Below the pieces are notes generated by a model. The model ran no database searches, was not told where the DNA came from, and was given only the letters and a program-made list of their open reading frames with translations. Position numbers and translations under genes: made by a program. DNA of 64,000 nucleotides from Thermosulfurimonas marina (GTDB lineage: Bacteria; Desulfobacterota; Thermodesulfobacteria; Thermodesulfobacteriales; Thermodesulfobacteriaceae). Of the stretch, positions 9,086 through 16,832 are shown piece by piece. Position 1 is the stretch's first letter, and every line of letters starts with the position of its first letter. The stretch is from positions 1,674,001 to 1,738,000 of the forward strand of contig NZ_CP042909.1 of the NCBI RefSeq assembly GCF_012317585.1. Reading direction: 5' to 3'.

Positions 9086-9115
9086 GGATTTCCCTCTCTG
9101 TCAAATTTTTGAAAG

Positions 9116-9143
9116 TTGAGTCCCGAGGGGGGCTCTGTAAAAT
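9116..9143 (+). promoter_or_regulatory. Putative promoter of nadC (leaderless)
   Basis: TTGAGT at 9116-9121 and TAAAAT at 9138-9143 are separated by 16 bases. Only six bases lie between the -10 box and the nadC ATG at 9150, and no Shine-Dalgarno sequence is visible, so the transcript would start at or next to the ATG. Confidence 0.5.
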
Positions 9144-9149
9144 AGGCCT

Positions 9150-10004
9150 ATGCTTTCTCGTTGGCTCTATGAGGAGTTGGTGCGGCAGGCCCTCAAAGAG
9201 GACGCCCCCTTCGGGGATCTCACTACCGAGGCCTTGGTGCCCCCAGACCTCCGGGGACGGGCAATTATCCGGGCCAAGGAGGCCCTGGTGGTCTGCGGGC
9301 TTCCGGTGGCCGAAACCGTGCTCAGGGAGGTAGACCCGGAGCTGGCCGTAAACTTTCTGGTGGAAGAGGGGAGGGAGGTTTCGGGGGGAACGGTGCTGGC
9401 CGAGATTGTGGGCCGGGTGGCCTCCATCCTTCAGGCCGAAAGGGTGGCCCTTAATTTCCTGCAGCACCTTTCCGGGGTGGCCACCTATGTTCGACAGGTG
9501 GTGCGGGCCGTGGAGGGGTTGCCGGTGAGAATTGTGGACACCCGCAAGACCACCCCGGGCCTGAGACTTCTTGAAAAATACGCCGTCCGGATAGGGGGTG
9601 GGCACAACCACCGCTTCGGACTTTCGGAGGGGATTCTGATCAAGGATAACCATATCCGGGCCTGTGGCGGAGTGGCCGAGGCCGTACGCCGGGCTCGGGA
9701 AAGACTCCCCCATGTCTTTCGCATTGAGGTGGAGGTGCGCACCCTGACTGAACTGGAAGAGGCCCTTTCGGCCGGGGCCGAGGTCATCCTTCTGGACAAC
9801 ATGTCTTTGGAAGAGTTGCGGGCGGCGGTGGAGCTGGCCCGCCAAAGGGCTCCAGGGGTCCTGCTTGAGGCCTCCGGTGGGGTCACCTTGGAAAATGTGC
9901 GGGCCGTGGCCGAAACCGGTGTGGATCTCATTTCCCTGGGGGCCCTTACGCACTCTGCCCGTGCGGTGGATATCCACCTCAAGGTGGTGGAGATCTTTCC
10001 GTAG
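9150..10004 (+). CDS. nadC: Nicotinate-nucleotide pyrophosphorylase (quinolinate phosphoribosyltransferase) NadC
   Basis: NadC (284 aa) converts quinolinate and PRPP to nicotinate mononucleotide in de novo NAD synthesis. Diagnostic segments are QAERVALNFLQHLSGVAT (about 96-113), the PRPP/quinolinate motif DTRKTTPGLRLLEKYAVR with GGGHNHRFGLSEGILIKDNH just after it, EVEVRTLTELEEAL, LLDNMSLEEL, and the closing SGGVTLENVRAVAETGVDLI. nadB of the same pathway is in the window (19820-21430); nadA is not. The gene lacks an SD sequence and seems leaderless. Confidence 0.97.
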   Translation: MLSRWLYEELVRQALKEDAPFGDLTTEALVPPDLRGRAIIRAKEALVVCGLPVAETVLREVDPELAVNFLVEEGREVSGGTVLAEIVGRVASILQAERVALNFLQHLSGVATYVRQVVRAVEGLPVRIVDTRKTTPGLRLLEKYAVRIGGGHNHRFGLSEGILIKDNHIRACGGVAEAVRRARERLPHVFRIEVEVRTLTELEEALSAGAEVILLDNMSLEELRAAVELARQRAPGVLLEASGGVTLENVRAVAETGVDLISLGALTHSARAVDIHLKVVEIFP

Positions 10005-10029
10005 ACTTTGTGAAATTTTTCTATTCCTA

Positions 10030-10058
10030 TTGCTTTGGTAGGAAATTGTGGTTAAAGT
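10030..10058 (+). promoter_or_regulatory. Putative promoter of thi4
   Basis: TTGCTT at 10030-10035 and TAAAGT at 10053-10058 with 17 bases between, in the 81-base gap between nadC and thi4. A good SD (AAAAAGGAGG) lies just before the thi4 ATG. No TPP riboswitch core motif was recognised in this short leader. Confidence 0.35.
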
Positions 10059-10085
10059 TCCCCAAATCTCAAAAAGGAGGCTCGT

Positions 10086-10871
10086 ATGGCGCTGGACGAG
10101 GTCAAGATCACCCAGGCTATTGTGGAAAGTTTCACAAAGAAACTGGAGGAAGCTCTGGAGGTGGATGTGGCCATCGTGGGAGCCGGGCCTTCGGGGCTTA
10201 CGGCAGCCTATAAGCTGGGGCGAGAGGGCTTTCGGGTAGCGGTCTTCGAGCGCAAACTCTCCATCGGCGGCGGCATGTGGGGCGGGGGCATGATGTTCAA
10301 TGAGATCGTGGTCCAGGAAGAGGGGGCCCGCATCCTTCGGGAAGTGGGGGTAGAGGTCCGCCCCTGGAAGGAGGAATATTACACGGCCGATGCCGTGGAG
10401 TGCGTCTGCGCCTTGGGGCTGGCGGCCCGCAAGGCTGGGGCCAAGATCTTCAACCTGGTAAGTGTGGAGGACGTGATGGTGCGGGAGGACCGGGTGGTAG
10501 GGCTGGTGATCAACTGGACCGCCGTGGAGATGGGCGGACTCCATGTGGACCCCCTGGCCATCCGGGCCCGCTACGTGGTGGAATCCACCGGACACGAACT
10601 CTCGGTGCTTCACGTCCTACAGCGGAAGATGAACGTGAAACTTTTCACGCCCAGCGGGAAGATCGAGGGCGAGCGCTCTCTCTGGGCGGAGGTGGCGGAA
10701 ACCACCACTCTCGAGAACACCCGGGAGGTCTATCCCGGAATGTTTGTGGCCGGGATGGCGGCCAACGCCACTTTTGGCTCCTTCCGAATGGGTCCCATCT
10801 TCGGGGGCATGCTCCTTTCCGGGGAGAAGGTGGCTCAAGAGATCGCCGAAAGGCTGCGCCAAGAAAAATAA
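10086..10871 (+). CDS. thi4: Sulfide-type thiamine thiazole synthase (Thi4/ThiF4 family)
   Basis: A 261-aa FAD/NAD-binding enzyme that makes the ADP-thiazole precursor of thiamine from NAD and glycine. The dinucleotide motif [14 protein letters not shown] begins at 32. [12 protein letters not shown] follows (61-72), and STGHELS and [15 protein letters not shown] are conserved further on. At the position where the yeast suicide enzyme has its sulfur-donating cysteine, this protein has His153 ([10 protein letters not shown]), as in methanogen enzymes that use free sulfide with iron as true catalysts. That fits a sulfidic anaerobe. It follows nadC in the same direction; sharing NAD chemistry may explain the pairing. 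Confidence 0.93.
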   Translation: MALDEVKITQAIVESFTKKLEEALEVDVAIVGAGPSGLTAAYKLGREGFRVAVFERKLSIGGGMWGGGMMFNEIVVQEEGARILREVGVEVRPWKEEYYTADAVECVCALGLAARKAGAKIFNLVSVEDVMVREDRVVGLVINWTAVEMGGLHVDPLAIRARYVVESTGHELSVLHVLQRKMNVKLFTPSGKIEGERSLWAEVAETTTLENTREVYPGMFVAGMAANATFGSFRMGPIFGGMLLSGEKVAQEIAERLRQEK

Positions 10872-10875
10872 AAAA

Positions 10876-10898
10876 GGGGCGGGCGCCAGGCCCGCCCC
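10876..10898 (-). terminator. Rho-independent terminator after ppaC, between convergent genes
   Basis: A perfect 9-bp GC stem (GGGGCGGGC / GCCCGCCCC) with a 5-base loop. Read on the minus strand it is followed by TTTTTTATTTTT, a strong terminator for the long ppaC-ending run. On the plus strand there is no U-tract, though the hairpin could still end thi4 mRNA. Confidence 0.9.
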
Positions 10899-10922
10899 CT
10901 CCGGGCTCACGCCAGGTCTCTC

Positions 10923-11882
10923 TTAGGCCCCAAAGGCCTTCTCGAGCGGCGGCACCACCTGCTTTTTCCGGCTCATGACCCCGTCAAGCCAGATGCTCTT
11001 TCCTTCGAGCTTCTTGCCAAAGGCCTTTTCGATCACCGAAGGATCGTCGGTGACCACCAGGAGCTCCGTCCCCTCTTTCATGATGTCCGTGAGCATAAGA
11101 ACAATGGTGTGATAGCCGCCTTCGGCCTTGACCTTCTGCATCTCTTCGTAGATGGCGTCTTTGACCTCGGCCAGGAGATCGAGGCTTACCACCTCGATCT
11201 GTCCGGCCCCTACTTTCTTTCCGGCCATCATGTAGTCCTTGAAGTCCCGGTAGAGAAGATCCCGCGGGCTCTTTCCGGCCACGTCACTTTTGGCCTTGAA
11301 CATCTCCATGGCAAAGGCCATCAGGTCCTCGATGCCCGCAATCTTGGCCAGCTCTTCGGCGGCCTTCTTGTCAAACTCCGTGGTGGTCACGGATTTGAAG
11401 GCCACGGTGTCCGAAAGGATGGCCGCAAGGAGGATTCCCGCGATCTCCTTGGGGATCTCCACCTTGAAGAAGTCAAAGAGGGCCTTCACGATGGAGGCTG
11501 TGCACCCGGTGGGCATGTTAATGAAGGTGATGGGATTGGGGGTGGTCACATCTCCGATCTTGTGGTGGTCGATGATGGCGATGATTTCCGCCTGGTCAAT
11601 GTTGTCCAGGGTCTGCCCCCGCTCGCTGTGGTCCACCAGGATGACCTTCTTGCCGGCCCCGTCGGTCATGAGCTCCGGCGTGGGAATCCCGAAGTGCTTG
11701 AGGACGAACTCGGTCTCCGGATTGAGATCCCCCTGGCGGACGGCCACCGCCTCCTCTTTATGGGTGGAGGCGTAGGGGCTTCCGGCCTTGACCAACTGAT
11801 TCCTAAGGTAGGCGTAACCGATGGCCGAACAGACGGAATCCGTATCCGGACTCTTGTGCCCGGCAACATAGATCTTACTCAT
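10923..11882 (-). CDS. ppaC: Manganese-dependent inorganic pyrophosphatase (family II, DHH)
   Basis: PpaC (319 aa) hydrolyses pyrophosphate to phosphate, pulling reactions such as sulfate activation forward. Metal-site motifs of the DHH superfamily are present: GHKSPDTDS (8-16), LVDHSERGQ, and IAIIDHHKIGD. The C-terminal DHHA2 domain contains SRKKQVVPPL near the end. There are no CBS or DRTGG inserts, so it is the short, unregulated form. The SD GGAGGGAGGAA directly precedes the ATG, and a strong terminator follows the gene. Confidence 0.96.
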   Translation of the reverse strand: MSKIYVAGHKSPDTDSVCSAIGYAYLRNQLVKAGSPYASTHKEEAVAVRQGDLNPETEFVLKHFGIPTPELMTDGAGKKVILVDHSERGQTLDNIDQAEIIAIIDHHKIGDVTTPNPITFINMPTGCTASIVKALFDFFKVEIPKEIAGILLAAILSDTVAFKSVTTTEFDKKAAEELAKIAGIEDLMAFAMEMFKAKSDVAGKSPRDLLYRDFKDYMMAGKKVGAGQIEVVSLDLLAEVKDAIYEEMQKVKAEGGYHTIVLMLTDIMKEGTELLVVTDDPSVIEKAFGKKLEGKSIWLDGVMSRKKQVVPPLEKAFGA

Positions 11883-11924
11883 TTCCTCCCTCCTTCAAGC
11901 TAGAATTTGGCCCTCTTTTGGGTA

Positions 11925-13562
11925 TCACGCCGGGCGTTGGCTGTCAAGGAAGGAAGCAATGCGCGAGAGGAGAGGAGGGAGAGTTTCCGGATTAATGGCG
12001 GAAATTGCTTCCGCGCGGAAACGATTTCGCAGGGCCAGGACCTCTTCTGGACTCAGACGATCGATCTTGTTAAAGACCAGAAGCCGCGGCGTGCGGAGGA
12101 GATCCATCTCCTCCAGGAGGCTTTCCACGGCCTCCAGGTGTTCCTCGTAGGATGGGTGGCTCGCGTCCACCAGATGGAGGAGGAGATCGGCCTCGTAGAG
12201 TTCTTCCAGGGTGGCCCGAAAGGCCCGCTTGAGGTCCGCAGGAAGGTCCCGGATGAAACCCACGGTGTCCGTAAAGAGGACCACCTGACCGTCGGGAAGC
12301 CGCACCCGGCGAGTGGCCGGGTCCAGGGTGGCGAAGAGCTTGTCCTCGGCCAGGAATTCCTCCCGGGAGAGGGTATTGAGGAGGGTGGTCTTTCCGGCGT
12401 TGGTATAACCGATAAGGGCCACCACCGGCAGGCCCTGCCGTCGGCGGCGCTTGCGCCGCAGGGCCCGCTGGGAGGAGATGGCCTTGAGTTCTCGTTCCAG
12501 ACGGGCCATGCGCTCCCGAATGCGCCGCCGGTCCACCTCAAGCTTGGTCTCTCCCGGACCCCGGCCCCCTATGCCTCCGGTCAGCCGGGAGAAGGCGTCG
12601 TCTTTGGCCCGCAGTCGGGGGAGCATATAGCGCAGTTGGGCCATCTCTACCTGGATCTTGCCTTCCCGGCTGCGGGCCCGCTGGGCAAAGATGTCCAGGA
12701 TGAGTTGCGTGCGGTCGATCACCCTTAGATCGGTAATCTCGGTGAGGGCCCTTACCTGGGAGGGGGAAAGCTCCCGATCAAAGATCAGGAGGTTGGCCGA
12801 GGTCTGCATGGCCTGGATGATGATCTCCGAAAGCTTTCCCTTACCCACCACGTAGCGCGGGTCTGGAGAGGACCGCCGCTGAAGGACCTCCCCCACCACG
12901 GCCACCCCGGCGGTACGGGCGAGTTCCCGCAACTCCGCCAGGCGATCCTCAGCCAGAAAGCGCGGCCCCTCGTAGACCCCCACGAGAAGGGCCCGGTCCT
13001 CCCGGTCGCTCACCTCCTTGAGGGGGCGCTGGCGTTCTAACTCCTCCTCCAGGGACTCCACCAGATCCCGAAAGTCCCCGCGCAACTCCCAGGGGAAAAG
13101 GGGTTCCAAAAAGCCGTAGTAACCGTTCCCTTCTTTTCGGGGAAGGAGATAGGCGGTGTAGAGCCTTCCGGGGAGCCCCTCGGGTTGGACCTCGAGGGCG
13201 GTCATGGTGTCCAGGCGCAGGAAGGCCAAGTCCAGAAGGTCGTCCTGATCCAGCCCCGGATGAGAAAGATGGGTATGGAGGCAGCGCAGACCCAGGAGGC
13301 GCCCCGGGGCTTTGCGGGGCCTTTCGAGCTCCGGAATCACGATGCGGTGATAATCCCCGAGGATGACGTATTCTACCTCTCCTCGGCGGTTCAAGAGAAG
13401 GCCGATCTGGCGGTTGAGTTCTTTAGAAAGGTGGGCCAGTTCTCGACAGAGTTCGTGGGTGACCAGATAATCCGGGGGCACTCGCCTCCGGTAAAGGCGC
13501 TCCAAGGCTCGGAGTTGGCTGGGGGAAAGACCGGTGGTCTGACCGTAAACCGTCTTGGACAT
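11925..13562 (-). CDS. hflX: Ribosome-associated GTPase HflX with long N-terminal extension
   Basis: HflX splits stalled or stressed ribosomes. The canonical part is complete: GGIGGRGPGETKLEVDRRRI, G1 loop ALIGYTNAGKTTLLNTLS, DTVGFIRDLP (G3) and VFNKIDRL (G4). At 545 aa it is about 120 residues longer than E. coli HflX. The extra N-terminal ~190 residues contain GEVEYVILGD and the segment LHTHLSHPGLDQDD (95-108), which resembles the HxH...D metal motif of JAB/RadC-type domains although the serine is not kept. It abuts der and is 42 bases upstream of ppaC. Confidence 0.93.
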   Translation of the reverse strand: MSKTVYGQTTGLSPSQLRALERLYRRRVPPDYLVTHELCRELAHLSKELNRQIGLLLNRRGEVEYVILGDYHRIVIPELERPRKAPGRLLGLRCLHTHLSHPGLDQDDLLDLAFLRLDTMTALEVQPEGLPGRLYTAYLLPRKEGNGYYGFLEPLFPWELRGDFRDLVESLEEELERQRPLKEVSDREDRALLVGVYEGPRFLAEDRLAELRELARTAGVAVVGEVLQRRSSPDPRYVVGKGKLSEIIIQAMQTSANLLIFDRELSPSQVRALTEITDLRVIDRTQLILDIFAQRARSREGKIQVEMAQLRYMLPRLRAKDDAFSRLTGGIGGRGPGETKLEVDRRRIRERMARLERELKAISSQRALRRKRRRRQGLPVVALIGYTNAGKTTLLNTLSREEFLAEDKLFATLDPATRRVRLPDGQVVLFTDTVGFIRDLPADLKRAFRATLEELYEADLLLHLVDASHPSYEEHLEAVESLLEEMDLLRTPRLLVFNKIDRLSPEEVLALRNRFRAEAISAINPETLPPLLSRIASFLDSQRPA

Positions 13563-14879
13563 CTAGCGCCGAGGCCGAAAGAGGACCTTTATCGGGGTTT
13601 TAGTGAACCCTAGATATTCGCGCAAGCGATTGCGCACAAATCGTTCTACACTTTTGGGAATCTCTTCCGGATAGTTAGTAAATATTACGATGGTCGGCGG
13701 CCTAATTTCCGCCTGGGTAGCATAGTAAAATTTTAATCTCTTACCGGAGGGAGTGTAAAGGGGTCTTTCCTTACGGATCTCTTCCAGGGCCCGATTGACC
13801 TGAGAGGTAGGAACCCTTCGAGAGTATTCGGCGTAAATTTCGTCCACCAGGGGAAGGATCTCGGCTACCCGTCGCCCGGTCTTGGCCGAAACGGTAAGGA
13901 TGGGGGCCCAGGGCACAAAGCGCGCCCCATAGCGGATCTGTTGCAGGAGGATGTTTCCCTCCTCCCGTTTTCCGTCCAGGAGGTCCCATTTGTTGACCAG
14001 GATGAGGCAGGCCTTGTGACGCTTTTCGATCTGGGAGAGGATTTTCTGATCCTGGTCGGTGATGCCCTCTTCCGCAGTGAGCACCAGGAGGGCCACCTCC
14101 GCCCGCTCCAGGGCCTCAAAGGCCTTGTCCACACTGAACTTTTCCACCCGTTCCTTGATGCGGGCCCGGCGGCGGATGCCTGCGGTGTCAATGAGGAGAT
14201 AGCGGCGGCCGTCCGGAAGCTCGAGCAGGGTATCAATACTGTCCCGAGTGGTGCCGGGGATGTCCGAGACAATCATACGTTCGTAGCCCACCAGTCGGTT
14301 AAGAAGGGAGCTTTTGCCCACATTGGGTCTTCCCAGAAGGGCTACTTTTACCACCGGGGCCTTTCCTTCCTCCTCCGGAGGTCCTTCTTCCGGAAGTCTT
14401 TCCAGGATAAGCTGGATCAGGTCTTCTAGACCCCGGCGATGCTTGGCCGAGATGGGGACCAGGGGTTCAAGCCCCAAGGCGTAAAATTCGGAAAGGTTCA
14501 GGAGATCCCTTTTTCCATCCACCTTGTTGACCACCAGGATAAGGGGCTTTCCCGAGGCCCGGACCAACTCCGCTACCTCTTCATCCAGAGGGGTGAGCCC
14601 GGTCTTGGCCTCCACTACCAGGAGAACCAGATCGGCCTCCTTCAGGGCGGCTTCGGCCTGACGCAGGGTCTCCTGCTTGAGGAGGTCTCCCTCCTCGGGC
14701 TCAAGCCCCCCGGTATCGATAAAGGTCACCCGTCGTCCCTCGATCTCCGCCTCTCCGTAAACCCGGTCCCGGGTGACCCCCGGGGTGCGTTCCACCACGG
14801 CCTTGCGTTCCCCGATCAGGGTGTTGAAGAGGGTGGATTTGCCCACGTTGGGGCGTCCGATAAGGGCTACTTTAGGCAT
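13563..14879 (-). CDS. der: Double GTPase Der (EngA)
   Basis: Der (438 aa) is needed for 50S subunit assembly. Two tandem GTPase domains are seen: the first has GRPNVGKSTLFN at 9-20, DTGGLEP and NKVD; the second has LLGRPNVGKSSLLNRL, DTAGIRRRARI and NKWDLL. The C-terminal KH-like domain ends in GFTKTPIKVLFRPRR. The ATG at 14879 is chosen over an upstream ATG because the preceding 33 codons overlap the next gene and do not resemble the family. The start overlaps the stop of the ASKHA gene by 8 bases. Confidence 0.96.
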   Translation of the reverse strand: MPKVALIGRPNVGKSTLFNTLIGERKAVVERTPGVTRDRVYGEAEIEGRRVTFIDTGGLEPEEGDLLKQETLRQAEAALKEADLVLLVVEAKTGLTPLDEEVAELVRASGKPLILVVNKVDGKRDLLNLSEFYALGLEPLVPISAKHRRGLEDLIQLILERLPEEGPPEEEGKAPVVKVALLGRPNVGKSSLLNRLVGYERMIVSDIPGTTRDSIDTLLELPDGRRYLLIDTAGIRRRARIKERVEKFSVDKAFEALERAEVALLVLTAEEGITDQDQKILSQIEKRHKACLILVNKWDLLDGKREEGNILLQQIRYGARFVPWAPILTVSAKTGRRVAEILPLVDEIYAEYSRRVPTSQVNRALEEIRKERPLYTPSGKRLKFYYATQAEIRPPTIVIFTNYPEEIPKSVERFVRNRLREYLGFTKTPIKVLFRPRR

Positions 14880-16401
14880 TTCGAGCCACCTTTTCCTTGA
14901 CCGAAGGAAAGAGATCCAGATCGGTATGGGGGAGAAAGAGGGCCCCGGTAAGGAGTTGCATAAAACGGTTTTCCACATTCATCTCCAGATAGGTGAGCCG
15001 GCGTAAGATCTCCCGCAATTCCTGAAAACCTCCCTCAAGGAGGAATTTCACCGCCCCCTTTCCGGCGGCGTTTCCCACCGGACGAAATCTCTCCCGGGGT
15101 AGATCCGGAAGCATCCCGATGGTTACCGCAGACTCCGGATCAATATGGTTGCCGAAGCTTCCAGCAATAAAAATTTCTTCAATATCATCAAAAGTTACAC
15201 CAAGATTTTCACATATTACTCTAAGAATGGTAAACATTGCTCCCTTGGAGCGGATAAGATTTTTAACTTCTCCCTGGGTAAGATAGAGGGGTTTTCCGTG
15301 GGCCGTCTCCTTTTCGTCGGCGAGGATGAAGGCCAGCTCGCCTTTAATTTCCCGGAAATGTTCGGGGGCCTTTTCCGGCCGGAAAACCCCTTCGGGGGAG
15401 AGGAGGCCGGAGAGAAAAAGGGCGGCCAGGAGATCTATGGCTCCAGAGCCACAGATCCCGCGGGGCTTTTCTCCTCCGATGGTCTGATAGACGAATTTCC
15501 CCTCCTCCCAGCGCACGCGTTCTATGGCCCCGGGGGCGGCCTGCATACCGCAGGAGAGGATGCCCCCTTCGAGGGCCGGGCCGGCGGCTCCGGCGCAGGC
15601 CAAAAGAAAGTCCCGGTTTCCCAGAACCACTTCCGCGTTGGTCCCCACGTCCACGAAAAGGGCCAGTCCCTCCTTCCGAAGGAGCTCTACGTAGTAGAGT
15701 CCGGCCAAGAGGTCTCCTCCGAAATAGCTCCCCCCGGAGGGAAAAAGGAAGATTAGGGCCTCGGGATGTCCGGGAAGACCCACCTCCCGGGCCTTGAGGA
15801 CGTCCAGCCAGTTGGCCGCCGGGATATAGGGTTCGCGGTAGAGCCAACGGGTGGGAAGCCCCAGAAGGAAGTGGGTCATGGTGGTGTTCCCGCAAAGGGC
15901 GTAGTAAAAAACCCTTGAAACCTCTGGGCCCAGGAGTTTGCGGATCTCTTCGGAGAGCCCCTCTAGAGTAATTCGACGAAGCTCTTCCAGACCCTCCGGC
16001 TTGGAGGCAAAATGCAGTCGGGTGAGGATGTCTTCCCCGTAAGGAATCTGAGGATTGCGAAAGGAGCGTTTGGCCAAGACCTCCTTTCGGGAAAGATCCA
16101 CCAGATAGAGGACCACCCCGGTGCTTCCCAAGTCGATGGCCAAACCCAGGGGCTCCGGTCCCTTGCGGGGCCAGACTTCCAGCACTTCCCAGGATTGCTC
16201 CCTTTTTCCCACCACGGTCGCCACCTGAAAATCCCCGGCCCGCAAGGTCTCCGGAAGTTTTTTTAATACGGAAAGGGGAATCTCCGGGGCCTCTCCCAGG
16301 ACTTCGCTTAGGGCCTCTCGCAGGCGCCTTTCATCCGCACGCTGGTCGGAAAGGGAGGGCGGAGGGAGGAAAAGAGAGATTTTTTCGGCTACCGCTCTCA
16401 T
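14872..16401 (-). CDS. RACo-like ASKHA-domain protein (DUF4445) without ferredoxin domain
   Basis: About 509 aa. The sugar-kinase/Hsp70/actin-like fold of corrinoid-protein reactivators is evident: phosphate-1 loop LGLAIDLGSTGVVLYLVDL (about 84), FVDVGTNAEVVLGN, ACAGAAGPALEGG, ICGSGAIDLLAALF, and IFIAGSFGNHIDPESAVTIG. Family members such as RACo normally begin with a 2Fe-2S ferredoxin domain; here the first ~100 residues contain no cysteine, so electrons would have to come from a partner. No corrinoid protein or methyltransferase gene is in the window. The ATG at 16401 forms an ATGA overlap with archease and is preferred over 16416. Molecular role is inferred only. Confidence 0.72.
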   Translation of the reverse strand: MRAVAEKISLFLPPPSLSDQRADERRLREALSEVLGEAPEIPLSVLKKLPETLRAGDFQVATVVGKREQSWEVLEVWPRKGPEPLGLAIDLGSTGVVLYLVDLSRKEVLAKRSFRNPQIPYGEDILTRLHFASKPEGLEELRRITLEGLSEEIRKLLGPEVSRVFYYALCGNTTMTHFLLGLPTRWLYREPYIPAANWLDVLKAREVGLPGHPEALIFLFPSGGSYFGGDLLAGLYYVELLRKEGLALFVDVGTNAEVVLGNRDFLLACAGAAGPALEGGILSCGMQAAPGAIERVRWEEGKFVYQTIGGEKPRGICGSGAIDLLAALFLSGLLSPEGVFRPEKAPEHFREIKGELAFILADEKETAHGKPLYLTQGEVKNLIRSKGAMFTILRVICENLGVTFDDIEEIFIAGSFGNHIDPESAVTIGMLPDLPRERFRPVGNAAGKGAVKFLLEGGFQELREILRRLTYLEMNVENRFMQLLTGALFLPHTDLDLFPSVKEKVARNA

Positions 16402-16832
16402 ACGTCCACCACGCACTGAGCTACCCAGAGATCTCCCTCCTTTTCCACCCGGGCCAGGGTAAAAGTGGCCCCCTTGACCTCCACTCCCAGGAGGTGTCTT
16501 TCCGGGTCGAAGGGCTCGCCCCAGGCCTGGCCCGTAAGACGGAATTCCTGCCCTTCACGCCGAATCTCCACCTCGAAATCCGCAAAGACTCGATGTTCCA
16601 GGGCCGAAAGGGTGAGAAGGCGGTTGAGCCAGGTCACGAAGAGCTCGTCGAGGAGTTCCGCCGAGACCGTGACCGGGGTTTTTTCCCGGGGGGAAACCTC
16701 CTCGAAGTTTTCTACCATGAGGGCGAAAAGGGCCCGGGCTCCGTTGGCAAAGGCCTCCTCCAGCGTCCGTCCGTATCCCCGGACTCCGATGTCCGCTCCG
16801 TGTTCAAAGGTCTCGTAAGGTGTGAAGTTCAT
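16398..16832 (-). CDS. Archease
   Basis: A 144-aa archease, the small metal-binding protein that speeds guanylylation and turnover of RNA ligase RtcB. Recognised by YETFEHGADIGVRGYG (6-21), TLEEAFANGARALFALM, the EHRV..EV core, HLLGVEVKGATF, and the closing QCVVDV. The conserved aspartate of HGADIG and the C-terminal aspartate (metal ligands) are present. No rtcB gene is in the window, so the partner must lie elsewhere. It overlaps comEC upstream by 29 bases and the ASKHA gene downstream by four. Confidence 0.93.
   Translation of the reverse strand: MNFTPYETFEHGADIGVRGYGRTLEEAFANGARALFALMVENFEEVSPREKTPVTVSAELLDELFVTWLNRLLTLSALEHRVFADFEVEIRREGQEFRLTGQAWGEPFDPERHLLGVEVKGATFTLARVEKEGDLWVAQCVVDV

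Noticed and set aside
10005-10085. TPP riboswitch upstream of thi4
   Set aside because: The gap is only 81 bases and no THI-box core sequence is recognisable; an ordinary promoter and SD explain it.
8637-10613. A 658-codon open frame on the minus strand across flrA-like, nadC and thi4
   Set aside because: It runs antisense to nadC and thi4, which have full family signatures. Its product is rich in His, Gly and Pro without recognisable domains, and high GC at third positions easily keeps such frames open.
13563-14978. Longer der start at 14978
   Set aside because: The extra 33 codons overlap the ASKHA gene and have no similarity to Der; MPKVALIGRPNVGKS is the usual beginning.
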